Below the pieces are notes generated by a model. That model made no database searches. It was given only the letters and a program-made list of their open reading frames with translations, and was not told the DNA's origin. Below, one piece after another: positions 25,412-34,159 of a stretch of 64,000 nucleotides of DNA. The position numbers and the translations under genes were made by a program. How positions within the stretch are numbered: the first letter of the stretch is position 1; the number at the start of each line of letters is the position of its first letter. The stretch comes from Vibrio aerogenes (GTDB taxonomy: Bacteria > Pseudomonadota > Gammaproteobacteria > Enterobacterales > Vibrionaceae), in NCBI RefSeq assembly GCF_024346755.1, contig NZ_AP024862.1, forward strand, positions 124,001 through 188,000. Direction: 5' to 3'.

Positions 25412-26061
25412 AGCTTATCCTTGTCCGGCATGGTCAGACGCAGTGGAACCGGCAGCGGCGGATTCAGGGCTGGCAGGACAGCCCACTCACTCAGGACGCA
25501 ATTGCGCAACTGAGGAAACTAAAACTGCCTGAAAGCAGACAGCCGGTGATTTACAGCAGCGATTTAGGTCGTGCACATCAGTCTGCCCTGATATTGGCCG
25601 AACCTTATGGTGTGGAAGTACTTACAGACTCTCGTCTGAGAGAAAGAAAATTTGGCGTGCTGGAAGGTCGGGTCATCGATGAAGATGAAGCTCTTTCAGA
25701 CTGTTGGCAGGCGTATCATCACCGATACCAAGCACCCATGAATGCCGTACCGGGCGTGGAATCTGAGCGGGATTTCGAACAGCGCATCCGCTCGTTTCTG
25801 GCCGATCTTGCATCCATTTGTCCGCAGGAACCTGAGCAATGTATTGTGATTGTTTCTCATGGTGAATGGATTCGTGCGTGCCGGAATCTCATTCACGGTA
25901 TTCCTTCATGGCATCAGGGGCGAGGGGTTGAGGGGAATGGTGTGGTGGTGGCACTGCCAACCGGAGCGGTTGTGTCAGTGCCTTCTGCATCATCATCTAT
26001 TGACGGTATTCAAATCCCAAACCGGATTGTGAACAATCAAGCCTGCCGACACCAAAAATAA
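25408..26061 (+). CDS. cobC: alpha-ribazole phosphatase-like histidine phosphatase
   Basis: A 217-residue phosphoglycerate-mutase-fold protein. LILVRHGQTQWNRQRRIQGW carries the phospho-histidine, YSSDLGRAHQSA the second motif, LRERKFGVLEG and VIVSHGEWIRA the second histidine. CobC removes the 5' phosphate in nucleotide-loop assembly. The last ~30 residues (PNRIVNNQACRHQK end) look unlike the family and overlap minus-strand sequence resembling a membrane-protein fragment. It ends the operon; no clear terminator is seen downstream. Confidence 0.85.
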   Translation: MKLILVRHGQTQWNRQRRIQGWQDSPLTQDAIAQLRKLKLPESRQPVIYSSDLGRAHQSALILAEPYGVEVLTDSRLRERKFGVLEGRVIDEDEALSDCWQAYHHRYQAPMNAVPGVESERDFEQRIRSFLADLASICPQEPEQCIVIVSHGEWIRACRNLIHGIPSWHQGRGVEGNGVVVALPTGAVVSVPSASSSIDGIQIPNRIVNNQACRHQK

Positions 26062-26281
26062 GCATGCTGCATAGAATAAATTCAAGCCTCGGGCATATTG
26101 TTCACTGCTGCTGAGATTCCAAATGTTCAGGCATTTGGGAATCACACCATCAAAATCAATAAGAATCGTATCCTTCAAATCATATCCTTTTGAATTATTC
26201 AAAATACAGAGCCCCAATGATCGATGCCCGGGAGCAAAACACTTGCCTGTTTTCATGTTCCCGGAAACTGATATAACGAAG

Positions 26282-27088
26282 TCAGCCCTTTTGTTTATTG
26301 GCTCTGGCCTGACGGATATCGATCACATTATCAGGCAGAGAAGCCAGGCCTTCATTATATTCATTGATGACCGCTTCCATCATCGCCTGAATTTCATCAA
26401 TTTTTTCCGGATCTGAAATAGAGCGGATTGTCATTCGGCGGGATTGATTAAAATACTGACGAATCATCGGTTCTTCCTGGCTATCCAAATCTCCATACCG
26501 GGTTATCCAGTGAAGGAACATCTCCTCATCCGGAAAGAAACCGTTTTTATATGATTTAGTGGAACGAGTCATACTGTTGAGCCATTCATCAAAAGAGGCG
26601 GCGTCTTCATGATGTTCAGGCAGATGGCCTGTTTCGTGCGCCCAGTTCTCAATATGCCACGCGACATCATTAATATGGCTCTGAACGCTGCGATCTCCCC
26701 GCTGACAGAAATGAGGGCGCGGATGCTGACGGGCAAATTCATTCAGCATTGAATGGAAGCTGGCTTCATCGCACAGCTCAAACTCTTCACCCCGAAATTG
26801 CATATTATTAAATAATCGTTCCAGCCACTGATTGGCAAATTCTGACCAGTTGCCTTTTTTAATGCCGGCGAACACCATGGCATAACGCGTATGTACATCC
26901 ATCGCAATCAACACATTTTTGCGCTGAACTTTAATGGCATGTATCAGCCATGAAGACACCGGCTGGTCATGATATAAAGTATCACCAATAGCTGGTGTTG
27001 GTGGTTTTTCTATGGGGGACTGTTTTTTCCCCTGACGCGTCACTGTAAAAAAATCTGCAGCGGCTTTGGTGCAGTTCAATACTAACAT
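26282..27088 (-). CDS. DUF6933-like protein
   Basis: A 268-residue protein with an N-terminal module like DUF6933 (LNCTKAAADFF ... NVLIAMDVHTRYAMVFAG) and a long acidic C-terminal part containing HIENWAHETGHLPEH and FDEWLNSMTRSTKSYKNGFF. No catalytic motif is evident. It is a single gene between the corrinoid operon and an MFS pump. The 220-base gap on its 3' side carries a minus frame with a hydrophobic stretch (NLFYAACLFLVSAGLIV) that may be a gene fragment. Confidence 0.6.
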   Translation of the reverse strand: MLVLNCTKAAADFFTVTRQGKKQSPIEKPPTPAIGDTLYHDQPVSSWLIHAIKVQRKNVLIAMDVHTRYAMVFAGIKKGNWSEFANQWLERLFNNMQFRGEEFELCDEASFHSMLNEFARQHPRPHFCQRGDRSVQSHINDVAWHIENWAHETGHLPEHHEDAASFDEWLNSMTRSTKSYKNGFFPDEEMFLHWITRYGDLDSQEEPMIRQYFNQSRRMTIRSISDPEKIDEIQAMMEAVINEYNEGLASLPDNVIDIRQARANKQKG

Positions 27089-27276
27089 GTGAATATTCCT
27101 TTTTATCCGTTTGCTGCAGAGCGAGCTGTTCTGTTTTTGTCAGGCATTCATACCGGTTGAGTGAGCTATGCCCGGTACAACCACTTTGCCATATTTTGCC
27201 TGAGTGCTTTTCTGTTGAATAGTGTTATGGCCACGAATTTTGCTCAAGCTTTCCTGAAATGGAGAAATCTTCAAGA

Positions 27277-28515
27277 TCAAACCGCATTCACCTTCACCGC
27301 CAGCCCGGCCCCGCGATTCAGATGCATCATCATAAAAACAGCCACCACCATCACCCCGGCAGCCAGAAAGAACCCCAATTGCGTGATACCAAAGTGACTT
27401 AAAAACGCAATCGCCACGTAGCTGACACTTTGCGTTAAGCTGGAAAACATTTGCAGCCCGCCATCGGCCCGTCCGCGCTCATTGATACTGACACAGTGAT
27501 GCATCCAGTTAATCCGGGCAATGCGGTTGAGCGCGTTAAATGTGCCAAAGAAAAAAGTGAAGACCAGCAGCGGCAGGGGGGATGCAGACAAACTCATCCC
27601 GAGCACTGCGATGGCTGCAACGCCCATGGCGCCAATCATCACCGACTGAAATGAGCCGAGGCTTAATAACCGGTTGACCAGTAAACCTGTGACGAGCGAT
27701 CCCATGCCAAATGCAATGTTATAACCGGCGAACCAATCACCTGAAATGCCTGTTTCTGAAAACCAGATCGGGACTAATTTGGAAAGGAAGGTCAAGACCG
27801 GATAGCTTAATACCGACAGCATCACGAATACATAAAACCGGGGTTGCTGCGTGAAAATCTCCCGGCTTTGTTTCATCTGTGTGACGAACGAGGCCGATGC
27901 TGACCGGTGCAACTGACGCCGGTAAGGGGTGAGTACATAACTGAGAGTCGCAATGCCTGAAGCTATGGCCGCGAAGCCGGAGAACTCAAACATCCCCCAG
28001 CGCTCCAGTAACACCACACCGAGTGCACCCGAGCCTAACGTGGTCACCTGCATGATGACTTCCTGCTTGCCGGAGATTGAACCATATTCGTGTTGATCAA
28101 AGTGCTCCTGAGTAAACGCATTATTGGTTGACCATCCGAGATTGGAAGAGGTCCAGAACACCAGCTGAGCCGTTGCCAGCAATCCGTCAGAATGATACCC
28201 GGCCCAATAAGCCACAGCGACAGTCGCGGCTGTGGTGGTTTGAATAAACTGAACCCAGATCAGGATTTGTTTTCTTGAAAAGCGGTCAATCAGCGTTGAA
28301 AAAACCGGGGTCAGGATAAAAGAGAGTGCTGTACATCCGAGCGCAACCATCGCGACAAAAGTGCCCATGCCAGGCGAAGACAGCATCGCCCACGGCAGTG
28401 CCATCATGAATAATCCGGAAGAAATACCATCAAAAAATTGTCCTGATAAATACGCACTTGCGCCGGTTTTTTTATGGCTCTTTTCTTTATGACTCTTTTT
28501 TTTATATAACGGCAT
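27277..28515 (-). CDS. MFS transporter, probable SoxR-regulated efflux pump
   Basis: A 412-residue protein with about 12 hydrophobic helices and the MFS loop LIDRFSRKQILIW after helix 2. The N-terminus is lysine-rich (KKKSHKEKSHKK), unusual for the family. It is transcribed divergently from soxR, and the shared 110-bp intergenic region holds a near-perfect SoxR operator 42 bp from its start. I infer export of a redox-active compound, as for pumps controlled by SoxR in pseudomonads. Confidence 0.8.
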   Translation of the reverse strand: MPLYKKKSHKEKSHKKTGASAYLSGQFFDGISSGLFMMALPWAMLSSPGMGTFVAMVALGCTALSFILTPVFSTLIDRFSRKQILIWVQFIQTTTAATVAVAYWAGYHSDGLLATAQLVFWTSSNLGWSTNNAFTQEHFDQHEYGSISGKQEVIMQVTTLGSGALGVVLLERWGMFEFSGFAAIASGIATLSYVLTPYRRQLHRSASASFVTQMKQSREIFTQQPRFYVFVMLSVLSYPVLTFLSKLVPIWFSETGISGDWFAGYNIAFGMGSLVTGLLVNRLLSLGSFQSVMIGAMGVAAIAVLGMSLSASPLPLLVFTFFFGTFNALNRIARINWMHHCVSINERGRADGGLQMFSSLTQSVSYVAIAFLSHFGITQLGFFLAAGVMVVAVFMMMHLNRGAGLAVKVNAV

Positions 28516-28556
28516 ACTCTTATTCCCAATCAGATTGAATTGGTGCTACGTTAATA

Positions 28557-28574
28557 CCTCAGGTTAACTTGAGG
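28557..28574. promoter_or_regulatory. SoxR operator
   Basis: CCTCAGGTTAACTTGAGG is an 18-bp palindrome with one mismatch, matching the established SoxR box CCTCAAGTTAACTTGAGG. Read toward the MFS gene, TTTACC precedes it and TAACGT follows with 19 bp between, the overlong spacing typical of MerR-family promoters. Confidence 0.9.
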
Positions 28575-28628
28575 TAAAGCACTTTTTCATTCCATTTGAA
28601 AACAGTGCAGACGGATGGAGGGCGTAAG

Positions 28629-29081
28629 ATGGAAATGACCGTTGGCGAAGTGGCGAAAAGAGCGGGTGTGAAGGTTTCAACCTTACATTTTTATGAGCAA
28701 AAAGGGCTGATTTACAGCTGGCGGAATCAGGGCAATCAGCGTCGCTATCATCGCAATGTGTTGCGCAGAATTGCTGTGATCAAAGCGGCACAAATGGTGG
28801 GGCTGACTTTAGAAGAAATCGCAGGGGCATTATCTGAGTTGCCAAAACATCAGGCCCCCAGCCGCCAGCAATGGTCGCAAATGGCGTCAAACTGGAATGC
28901 CATGCTTGAGCACCGGATTCAGCAGCTGAAGGCGTTGCAAAATGATCTGGGCGGGTGTATTGGCTGTGGCTGTTTATCGATGGACTCATGCGCGATCTAC
29001 AACCCTCAGGATATCCGCGCACAGACGTTTGCGGACAAAACCCGGTTAATTGCACCGGAGGAGTGGGATGATGATACATAG
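28629..29081 (+). CDS. soxR: redox-sensitive transcriptional activator SoxR
   Basis: A 150-residue MerR-family protein from the ATG at 28629. The winged-helix N-terminus MTVGEVAKRAGVKVSTLHFY is followed by a dimerisation helix and the [2Fe-2S] motif CIGCGCLSMDSC (C110, C113, C115, C121). SoxR activates its target promoter when the cluster is oxidised by redox-cycling compounds. The only visible target is the divergent MFS gene; no soxS is present, as usual outside enterics. Confidence 0.95.
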   Translation: MEMTVGEVAKRAGVKVSTLHFYEQKGLIYSWRNQGNQRRYHRNVLRRIAVIKAAQMVGLTLEEIAGALSELPKHQAPSRQQWSQMASNWNAMLEHRIQQLKALQNDLGGCIGCGCLSMDSCAIYNPQDIRAQTFADKTRLIAPEEWDDDT

Positions 29082-29097
29082 CGTGGTGACTTCTCTG

Positions 29098-29153
29098 ATT
29101 GACATATCTCAATTCTCAATATATTATTTTTCTGTCTATTGACATATGTCAAT
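29098..29153 (+). promoter_or_regulatory. two tandem TTGACATAT palindromes upstream of tauE-like gene
   Basis: ATTGACATATCTCAAT (29098-29113) and ATTGACATATGTCAAT (29138-29153, perfect 16-bp palindrome) lie 40 bp apart, about four helical turns. They end 41 bp before the TauE/SafE start. Both contain TTGACA, so they may overlap -35 elements. The pattern suggests a dimeric repressor; the family is not identifiable (it resembles but does not match FNR/CRP-type sites). Confidence 0.6.
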
Positions 29154-29194
29154 ATGGGTTTTCATTACAGCCGACTCAGGGAAGGAATAAAAGC

Positions 29195-29977
29195 ATGGAA
29201 ATCTTTGGTCACGACATCACACTGATTATATTAATTGCATTAATGGTATCGGCCTTTGCAGCTGGTTTTATGGATGCTGTTGCTGGTGGGGGCGGACTCA
29301 TTCTGGTGCCCTCTTTTATTCTTGCCGGATTACCACCTCAACTGGCGCTCGGACAGGAAAAAATGGTCAGTACTCTGGGTACCATTGCCGCCATACGCAA
29401 TTTTGTCCGCAATAAAAAAGTGGTCTGGGCTGCTGTTGCAACCGGAATCCCTGCCGGGTTGATTGGTGCCTACGTGGGTGCTAAAGCCATTCTCTATTTC
29501 GACCCGGACATGATCGGTAAAATTATTCTGATGATGCTGCCGTTTGGGATTCTTTTGTCCTTCATCCCGAAAAAGAACCGCAATGAAACACATGGTACCC
29601 CAATCAACAGAAGTGTGATTTTATTCGGTGTGCCAGCTGCTGTTTTTGTGATTGGTTTTTATGATGGGTTTTTTGGCCCGGGAACAGGCAGCTTTCTGAT
29701 TTTAGCGTTGCACTATTTACTGCGGTTCGATTTAGTGTCTTCATCCGCCACTTCTAAAATGTTTAACTTTTCCTCAAACATCGGGGCGCTGATTGCTTTT
29801 GTACTGGCTGGCCATGTGCTTTACGGGCTGGCAATCCCTTTAGTCGTGATGAACTTGCTGGGGAATCATGTGGGGAGCACTTCAGCAATGAAGTATGGTG
29901 CAAAACTGATTCAACGTACGATCTCAGTCTCGCTCAGTTTACTGATGCTTTCATTAGGCTATAAATTTTTCATATAA
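29195..29977 (+). CDS. TauE/SafE (TSUP) family anion exporter
   Basis: 260 residues from the ATG at 29195, preceded by GGGAAGGAATAAAAGC; the in-frame extension upstream overlaps the palindromic operators and is rejected. About eight hydrophobic helices with the duplicated TSUP motif: GFMDAVAGGGGLILVPSFI near the N-terminus and GFYDGFFGPGTGSFLILAL at ~145. TSUP proteins move sulfite, sulfoacetate or related organosulfur anions across the inner membrane. Substrate unknown. Confidence 0.85.
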   Translation: MEIFGHDITLIILIALMVSAFAAGFMDAVAGGGGLILVPSFILAGLPPQLALGQEKMVSTLGTIAAIRNFVRNKKVVWAAVATGIPAGLIGAYVGAKAILYFDPDMIGKIILMMLPFGILLSFIPKKNRNETHGTPINRSVILFGVPAAVFVIGFYDGFFGPGTGSFLILALHYLLRFDLVSSSATSKMFNFSSNIGALIAFVLAGHVLYGLAIPLVVMNLLGNHVGSTSAMKYGAKLIQRTISVSLSLLMLSLGYKFFI

Positions 29978-30130
29978 AGTGGTATCAGCTGACCATCATC
30001 ACTTAATTTACTGCAAACTAACAGTGCTACGTGTTGTGAGTCATGCTTTAGCAAGTGGTTATTTGTTGGAATTCTGCGATTGACGGAAAGCATCCGTCCC
30101 CATAAGCCGTCTTTGTCCTTATCATTCTCA

Positions 30131-30155
30131 CAAAAAGAGCCACAAGCGTGGCTCT
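30131..30155 (-). terminator. intrinsic terminator of cassette B
   Basis: AGAGCCAC-4-GTGGCTCT (30136-30155) read on the minus strand with a T-run after it; same structure as in cassettes A, C and D. Confidence 0.85.
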
Positions 30156-30182
30156 GAGTTAACTTAGTTTCGAACAACGATG

Positions 30183-30380
30183 TTATTCCGGCACTTCCAC
30201 TTTCAGCATAGTGACTTCTCTGATTGATGCGTGAATGGTGAGCAGCTTATTCAGGTAAAGCAGCACTTCACGGGCTTGTGGGCTTTTTTGGTTCATCTCA
30301 TTGAGATGATCTTCAAGCTGGATCAGATATTCGCGGGCTTTCTGTGAAAGATTTGGATCGTAAGTGATTGTTGCAGGCAT
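30183..30380 (-). CDS. 65-residue repeated-cassette protein, copy B
   Basis: Same 65-residue protein as copy A with only C-terminal differences (VTMLKVEVPE). AGGAGG is seven bases before the ATG and lies inside pairing block Y2. Function unknown. It stands between the TauE-like exporter and a broken GNAT gene, again next to a truncated accessory gene. Confidence 0.75.
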   Translation of the reverse strand: MPATITYDPNLSQKAREYLIQLEDHLNEMNQKSPQAREVLLYLNKLLTIHASIREVTMLKVEVPE

Positions 30381-30525
30381 AAGTGCCTCCTATGTCATCG
30401 ATAAACGATCACCACTCAGAGGTGCTAAGAATGGGTGGTGAACTGGGCCGAGGTTAGCACTACCGTGACATAGGAAACGGCCTGACCTGAGTCAGCCTCA
30501 TGCCCAGCCCACCATGATTTGATAA
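30381..30525 (-). promoter_or_regulatory. riboregulated leader of copy B
   Basis: Y' CCTATGTC (30467-30474), X' GTGCT (30456-30460), X2 AGCACC (30421-30426), Y2 GACATAGG (30389-30396) overlapping the Shine-Dalgarno. The letters differ from copy A at both blocks, yet every complement is kept. A TTGTCT box at 30544-30549 is the possible -35 of the mRNA. Confidence 0.75.
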
Positions 30526-30583
30526 GAATCCTGTCTGAAGAATAGACAAAATCGTAAAATTCAGGTGTACAAAAGCAACATAT

Positions 30584-30665
30584 AAAAAAAGCCAGCATCA
30601 CGCTGGCACTTACATGCCCTATATCAACCGGGGTGCTAATCCCGTCACCGGATTTTGCCGGCGAG
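30584..30665 (-). ncRNA. predicted small RNA of cassette B
   Basis: Promoter TTGACA (30694-30699), 17 bp, TATCCT (30671-30676). Stem CGCCGG/CCGGTG, X1 AGCACC (30632-30637), Y1 GATATAGG (30618-30625; one G-U wobble against Y'), then terminator GCCAGCGTGATGCTGGC with T7 (30584-30590). Confidence 0.65.
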
Positions 30666-30751
30666 CGGGTAGGATAATCCCGGTGTGGGTGGGTGTCAAC
30701 TGACTGCCTCAGTTGAATCAGGTAAACAAAGCATACTGAAAAGGAGATACC

Positions 30752-30874
30752 ATGTTTAAGCCTGAAACCGGTCGACTGATTTTACGGGATATGACAATGG
30801 ATGAGAGTGCATTCTCATCAAAAGCCAGAATAAGCAATGCAAAGAGCGTTGCGGAAAGCCGGTGCGATCAGTAG
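30752..30874 (+). pseudogene. truncated GNAT acetyltransferase start
   Basis: Behind a good ribosome-binding site (AAGGAGATACC), 40 codons read MFKPETGRLILRDMTMDESA and then stop at 30874. TGRLILRDMTMDE is the typical first strand of RimJ/RimL-type GNATs (usual length ~170). The rest is missing, so only the 5' end survived a deletion or insertion next to cassette B. Confidence 0.6.
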
Positions 30875-30971
30875 ACTTGCGCTGGCTGAATCGCCTGACT
30901 TTGGGGGCGTACTCAATATGAATTTTTGATAATGCTACCGCCGACCGATATTGAATGTGATGGAGATGTAT

Positions 30972-31220
30972 ATGAACAGTAGCTGGGCCAACTTCTTTCC
31001 GTACTTTGCCGGAGCGCTTAAGCTGATTGTATTAGGTATTGGCGCCTACTTCGCGATTAAATGGCATTTTGATGAAGAGAGGAGGGTGAGGGAAGCTGAA
31101 GGCGTGGTATTTGACAAACCAAGATTTATCAAAAAGCTGGCAATAAGGCTAACCCTCCCGGTTCTTCTTGTTATTCTGGTCCTGCTGGTTATTTACGCGA
31201 CTAACTGGTATCTCGACTGA
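30972..31220 (+). CDS. small two-helix membrane protein
   Basis: About 82 residues from the ATG at 30972, which has GGAG seven bases upstream; in-frame starts at 30951 and 30960 are possible. Two hydrophobic helices (LKLIVLGIGAYFAIKW and LPVLLVILVLLVIYA) are separated by a charged loop. Family not recognised. The 250 bases after it contain a TGCCTGTCCCC tail motif at ~31347 and no gene. Confidence 0.5.
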   Translation: MNSSWANFFPYFAGALKLIVLGIGAYFAIKWHFDEERRVREAEGVVFDKPRFIKKLAIRLTLPVLLVILVLLVIYATNWYLD

Positions 31221-31474
31221 CGGGATTTATTGATACGATCAATATTGTGCCATTTCAGGTGACTACAGGTCCGGCGGTGAAAGATAAACACGCCCCGGTG
31301 CCCGCCAAAGGCGTTTCCCCAAAGGTCTTTCCCGCCCGGATAAAAGTGCCTGTCCCCAGAAGTACACTGACCAGCTTTGGGTGGAATGTGACGGTTTGGC
31401 CGGCTCAACAGCCATCCAAGTTTCAGTAACCACCCAAGTATTAACAATCACATCAACAGACCCTGACCTGCCGT

Positions 31475-32590
31475 TTACTGGTTATAACTCAGATTCCACA
31501 GATCTTGCCAGTCCTGCCGGTGTTCCCAGTCTGACGCGGCACTGGCGGTTTGATAAGTCATCAGCTGGCTGCGGTATTGGGCAATCCCCGATTGCTCTTT
31601 TGCCGGGACAGGCACCTTGCGGTTTGTCGAGAGCTTGCCGTCAATCGCCTGCGCCTCTATGCCATCTTTTGTCATCAGATAACGCATAAACAGTTTTGCG
31701 GCATTCGGGCTGTGAGTTCCTTTGGCAATAAAGCCCAGCGTCGGATATTTAATCCCGATATACGGGGAAACATCGTGACAGATACTCAGTTGATATCCTT
31801 GTTTTTTCTTGCGGAATTCGGCGGTACTCATCAGGCCGATAAAGGATTCTTTGGCATCGGGTGCACCCACGGCACCAGCAACTTTTTTGTCTGAGTGGGT
31901 GAGCAGCGGATTATTTGCAGCCAGTGCTTTAGCGAATGCCGCTGTTGCGGATGTTTCATCCGTGACCAGCGTCTTCCCGTAGCGTTGCTGATAAGCTTGT
32001 TTCATTTCTGCATCGTGATGTTCAGCCAGCTGATTAAACCAGTCCAGATACATCGGTTTCATCGCCGGATCCTGCAAGGCCACTTTACCGCGCCATGCAG
32101 GTTCGGTCAGTTGCCACAGATTCGAAACAGGGCAGTGAGCATACTTCGACGGATTATAAGCCAGCAGGTTGGGGGAGCCGACGACTACCAGCGGGCTTTG
32201 TTCACTCTCAGGAATGTCTGCGGCTAAATCTGCCGGTGCGAAGCTCTGAACATAACCAGACTCAATCAGCTGGGCAAGTGTTGCCGGTGCATCCTCCACC
32301 ATCGCCAAATCTGCTTTGACATTATTCGCCTCAGCTTCCCGGCGGAAAATTTCGATCGTTTGTGGTGCCTTTGCTTTGATGCCGACCGCTTTTACGCCAT
32401 ATTTTTCCGTAAATGCTTTGGCCTGACGGACAATTTTTCCGGTAGGTGCATAAACCGTAACAGGCGCTTCGTGCCGGGCTTTTTCAATCAGTTGAGACAA
32501 GCTGTCCGGATGATCATCAGCAGCAAATACACTGCCTGCGGCAATCATCATCAATGTGGCGATACTGGTAGTCAGCATTGGTTTCATCAT
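31475..32590 (-). CDS. periplasmic ABC substrate-binding protein, orphan AfuA/FbpA-like
   Basis: 371 residues from the ATG at 32590 (AGGGAAATA upstream). Signal peptide MMKPMLTTSIATLMMIAAGS then VFA|ADD. The mature part follows the family of binding proteins for Fe3+ or sugar phosphates (AfuA-like): VTVYAPTGKIVRQAKAF, WRGKVALQDPAMKP, GFIAKGTHSPNAAKLFMRYL. It is closely similar in layout to the protein at 40950-42116 but has no permease or ATPase beside it, so it may share that importer. A palindrome TTGCACGTAAGTGCAA lies 158 bp upstream, matching one before the importer operon. Confidence 0.8.
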   Translation of the reverse strand: MMKPMLTTSIATLMMIAAGSVFAADDHPDSLSQLIEKARHEAPVTVYAPTGKIVRQAKAFTEKYGVKAVGIKAKAPQTIEIFRREAEANNVKADLAMVEDAPATLAQLIESGYVQSFAPADLAADIPESEQSPLVVVGSPNLLAYNPSKYAHCPVSNLWQLTEPAWRGKVALQDPAMKPMYLDWFNQLAEHHDAEMKQAYQQRYGKTLVTDETSATAAFAKALAANNPLLTHSDKKVAGAVGAPDAKESFIGLMSTAEFRKKKQGYQLSICHDVSPYIGIKYPTLGFIAKGTHSPNAAKLFMRYLMTKDGIEAQAIDGKLSTNRKVPVPAKEQSGIAQYRSQLMTYQTASAASDWEHRQDWQDLWNLSYNQ

Positions 32591-32727
32591 TATTTCCCTG
32601 TGTATGTCATCAATCATCGGTATCTCGTGGTTTGATCTGGATATTTTTTGCAAGGATGTGCTTTCACTCTTTCCGGCATCTTTATCCAGTGTACCGGAGT
32701 ATTCAGTCAGAAAATTTACCGTTTGTT

Positions 32728-32763
32728 TGTGACAGTCAGGTTAAGATTTGCACGTAAGTGCAA
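32728..32763 (-). promoter_or_regulatory. shared operator of the two binding-protein loci, site 1
   Basis: TGTGACAGT (32728-32736), 11 bases, then TTGCACGTAAGTGCAA (32748-32763; arms TTGCAC/GTGCAA). The same pair of blocks with 12-base spacing occurs at 45159-45195 upstream of the importer operon. Bases 32591-32942 hold no gene otherwise. Confidence 0.65.
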
Positions 32764-32942
32764 TAAGAATTTATGACAATTTCATCAACATATCATGTGT
32801 TCGGTGATTACTGATCAATACAATTGGGCTTATATATTACTGCAATAAATACTTTAATTTTTTGGATCAATATCACGATTTTCAAGGCTGATTTAGGGAA
32901 TATTCTATATGCGTTAAGTTTTATATTTATAAATAAAGGAAT

Positions 32943-34019
32943 ATGATGAAACGACTTAAAATAACTTTGGCATATATATGGACGTTGGTACTGATTTTTA
33001 TCATGAATATTCATGCAAATGCTGCCAGCCAACGGCTTCCCGCACTCGGCGCCGATATCCATCACACATCCGTATCCGGTTTGTCTTCCGGGGGTTATAT
33101 GGCCGGGCAACTCTTTGTCGCACACTCTGCGATCATGCAAGGGGTCGGTATTGTTGGGGCCGGGCCTTACCTTTGTTCGGGATCCTGGCCACTTCCGTAT
33201 GAAATAGCTTCGGTCACGACCTGTAAAAATCCTGAGTACGACTTCTGGAAACCCAATACACCGCACTTAATTGCAAAAACTATCTTGCTGTCTGAAACTG
33301 GCAAAATCGATAATATCAAGCACCTGAAAAATGCCCGGTATTACATTTTTGGTGGTCTGAATGATCAGACAGTCAGACCCGGAGTTGTGGATGAGAATAT
33401 CCGGTTTTTCCGGGCGCTCGGCGTGAATGAAAGAGACATCTGGCATGACAACAATGTGGAGGCCGGACATGCTTTTATTACCGACAACCCTGAAGATAGT
33501 GCGTGCCCGGTTACACAGTCGCCTTATATCAATAATTGCGGGTTTTCTCAGGCTGAACGGGTTTTATCGCAGATCTATCCTGAGTTTACGTCTGACGAAA
33601 CAAACCCGGCGGCGACGCCCCAGGCTTTTGATCAGTCTGAATTCATCTCTGAGCCTTTCACCAGCATGGATGACACCGGCTATGTTTATATTCCGCCGCA
33701 ATGTAAAACCGGCACGACCTGTGCGGTGCATGTGGTGTTTCATGGCTGCCGGCAGGGCGTGACGGTGATTGGTGATAAATTCTATACCGGCACCGGATAT
33801 AACCAATATGCCGATGCGAATAATCTGATTTTGCTTTACCCGCAGGTGCACCGTTCAGACAAACTGACTGCAACAGAACCAGACAACCCCAAAGGCTGCT
33901 GGGATTATTGGGGCTTCTCTGAGCCGGAAAATCCTTTCGGAGACTTTTACACCAAAGATGCACCGCAAATCCGTGCGGTTTACCGGATGATTCAGCGGCT
34001 GACCAGCTCAGAGGAGTGA
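32943..34019 (+). CDS. secreted PHB-depolymerase-like esterase
   Basis: A 358-residue protein with a signal sequence (cleavage near ANA-AS, residue ~28) and the alpha/beta-hydrolase nucleophile elbow GLSSGG (Ser48). A second conserved part, VHVVFHGCRQGVTVIGDKFY, is typical of the extracellular PHB depolymerase/esterase family, here carrying the oxyanion His-Gly. It probably acts on polyester or other esters outside the cell. The start is one of two adjacent ATGs behind AAAGGAAT. Confidence 0.8.
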   Translation: MMKRLKITLAYIWTLVLIFIMNIHANAASQRLPALGADIHHTSVSGLSSGGYMAGQLFVAHSAIMQGVGIVGAGPYLCSGSWPLPYEIASVTTCKNPEYDFWKPNTPHLIAKTILLSETGKIDNIKHLKNARYYIFGGLNDQTVRPGVVDENIRFFRALGVNERDIWHDNNVEAGHAFITDNPEDSACPVTQSPYINNCGFSQAERVLSQIYPEFTSDETNPAATPQAFDQSEFISEPFTSMDDTGYVYIPPQCKTGTTCAVHVVFHGCRQGVTVIGDKFYTGTGYNQYADANNLILLYPQVHRSDKLTATEPDNPKGCWDYWGFSEPENPFGDFYTKDAPQIRAVYRMIQRLTSSEE

Positions 34020-34102
34020 CTCTGATTTCTGGTCAGTGTTTATGAGAGTGCTTTGTTTCCCCGCGACTGCGGGGAAATATGAGACCGACACTTATATCCG
34101 GT

Positions 34103-34153
34103 TCACGCCGGGATACTGATTTCCTTAAATCAAGTGCCTGTCCCCGTAAAGCT
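34103..34153 (+). repeat. 51-bp direct repeat, left copy
   Basis: Starts TCACGCCGGGATACTGATTT and ends GTGCCTGTCCCCGTAAAGCT. An identical 51-base copy lies at 37221-37271. Together they flank lysE, the NYN gene and the Y1 transposase. The right half is a version of the dispersed CTGTCCCC tail motif. Confidence 0.85.
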
Positions 34154-34159
34154 TTTCTG

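Noticed and set aside
25993..26256. Minus-strand frame with a hydrophobic C-terminal stretch overlapping cobC
   Set aside because: It may be a gene fragment, but it overlaps the cobC end and has no recognisable domain; not called as a gene.
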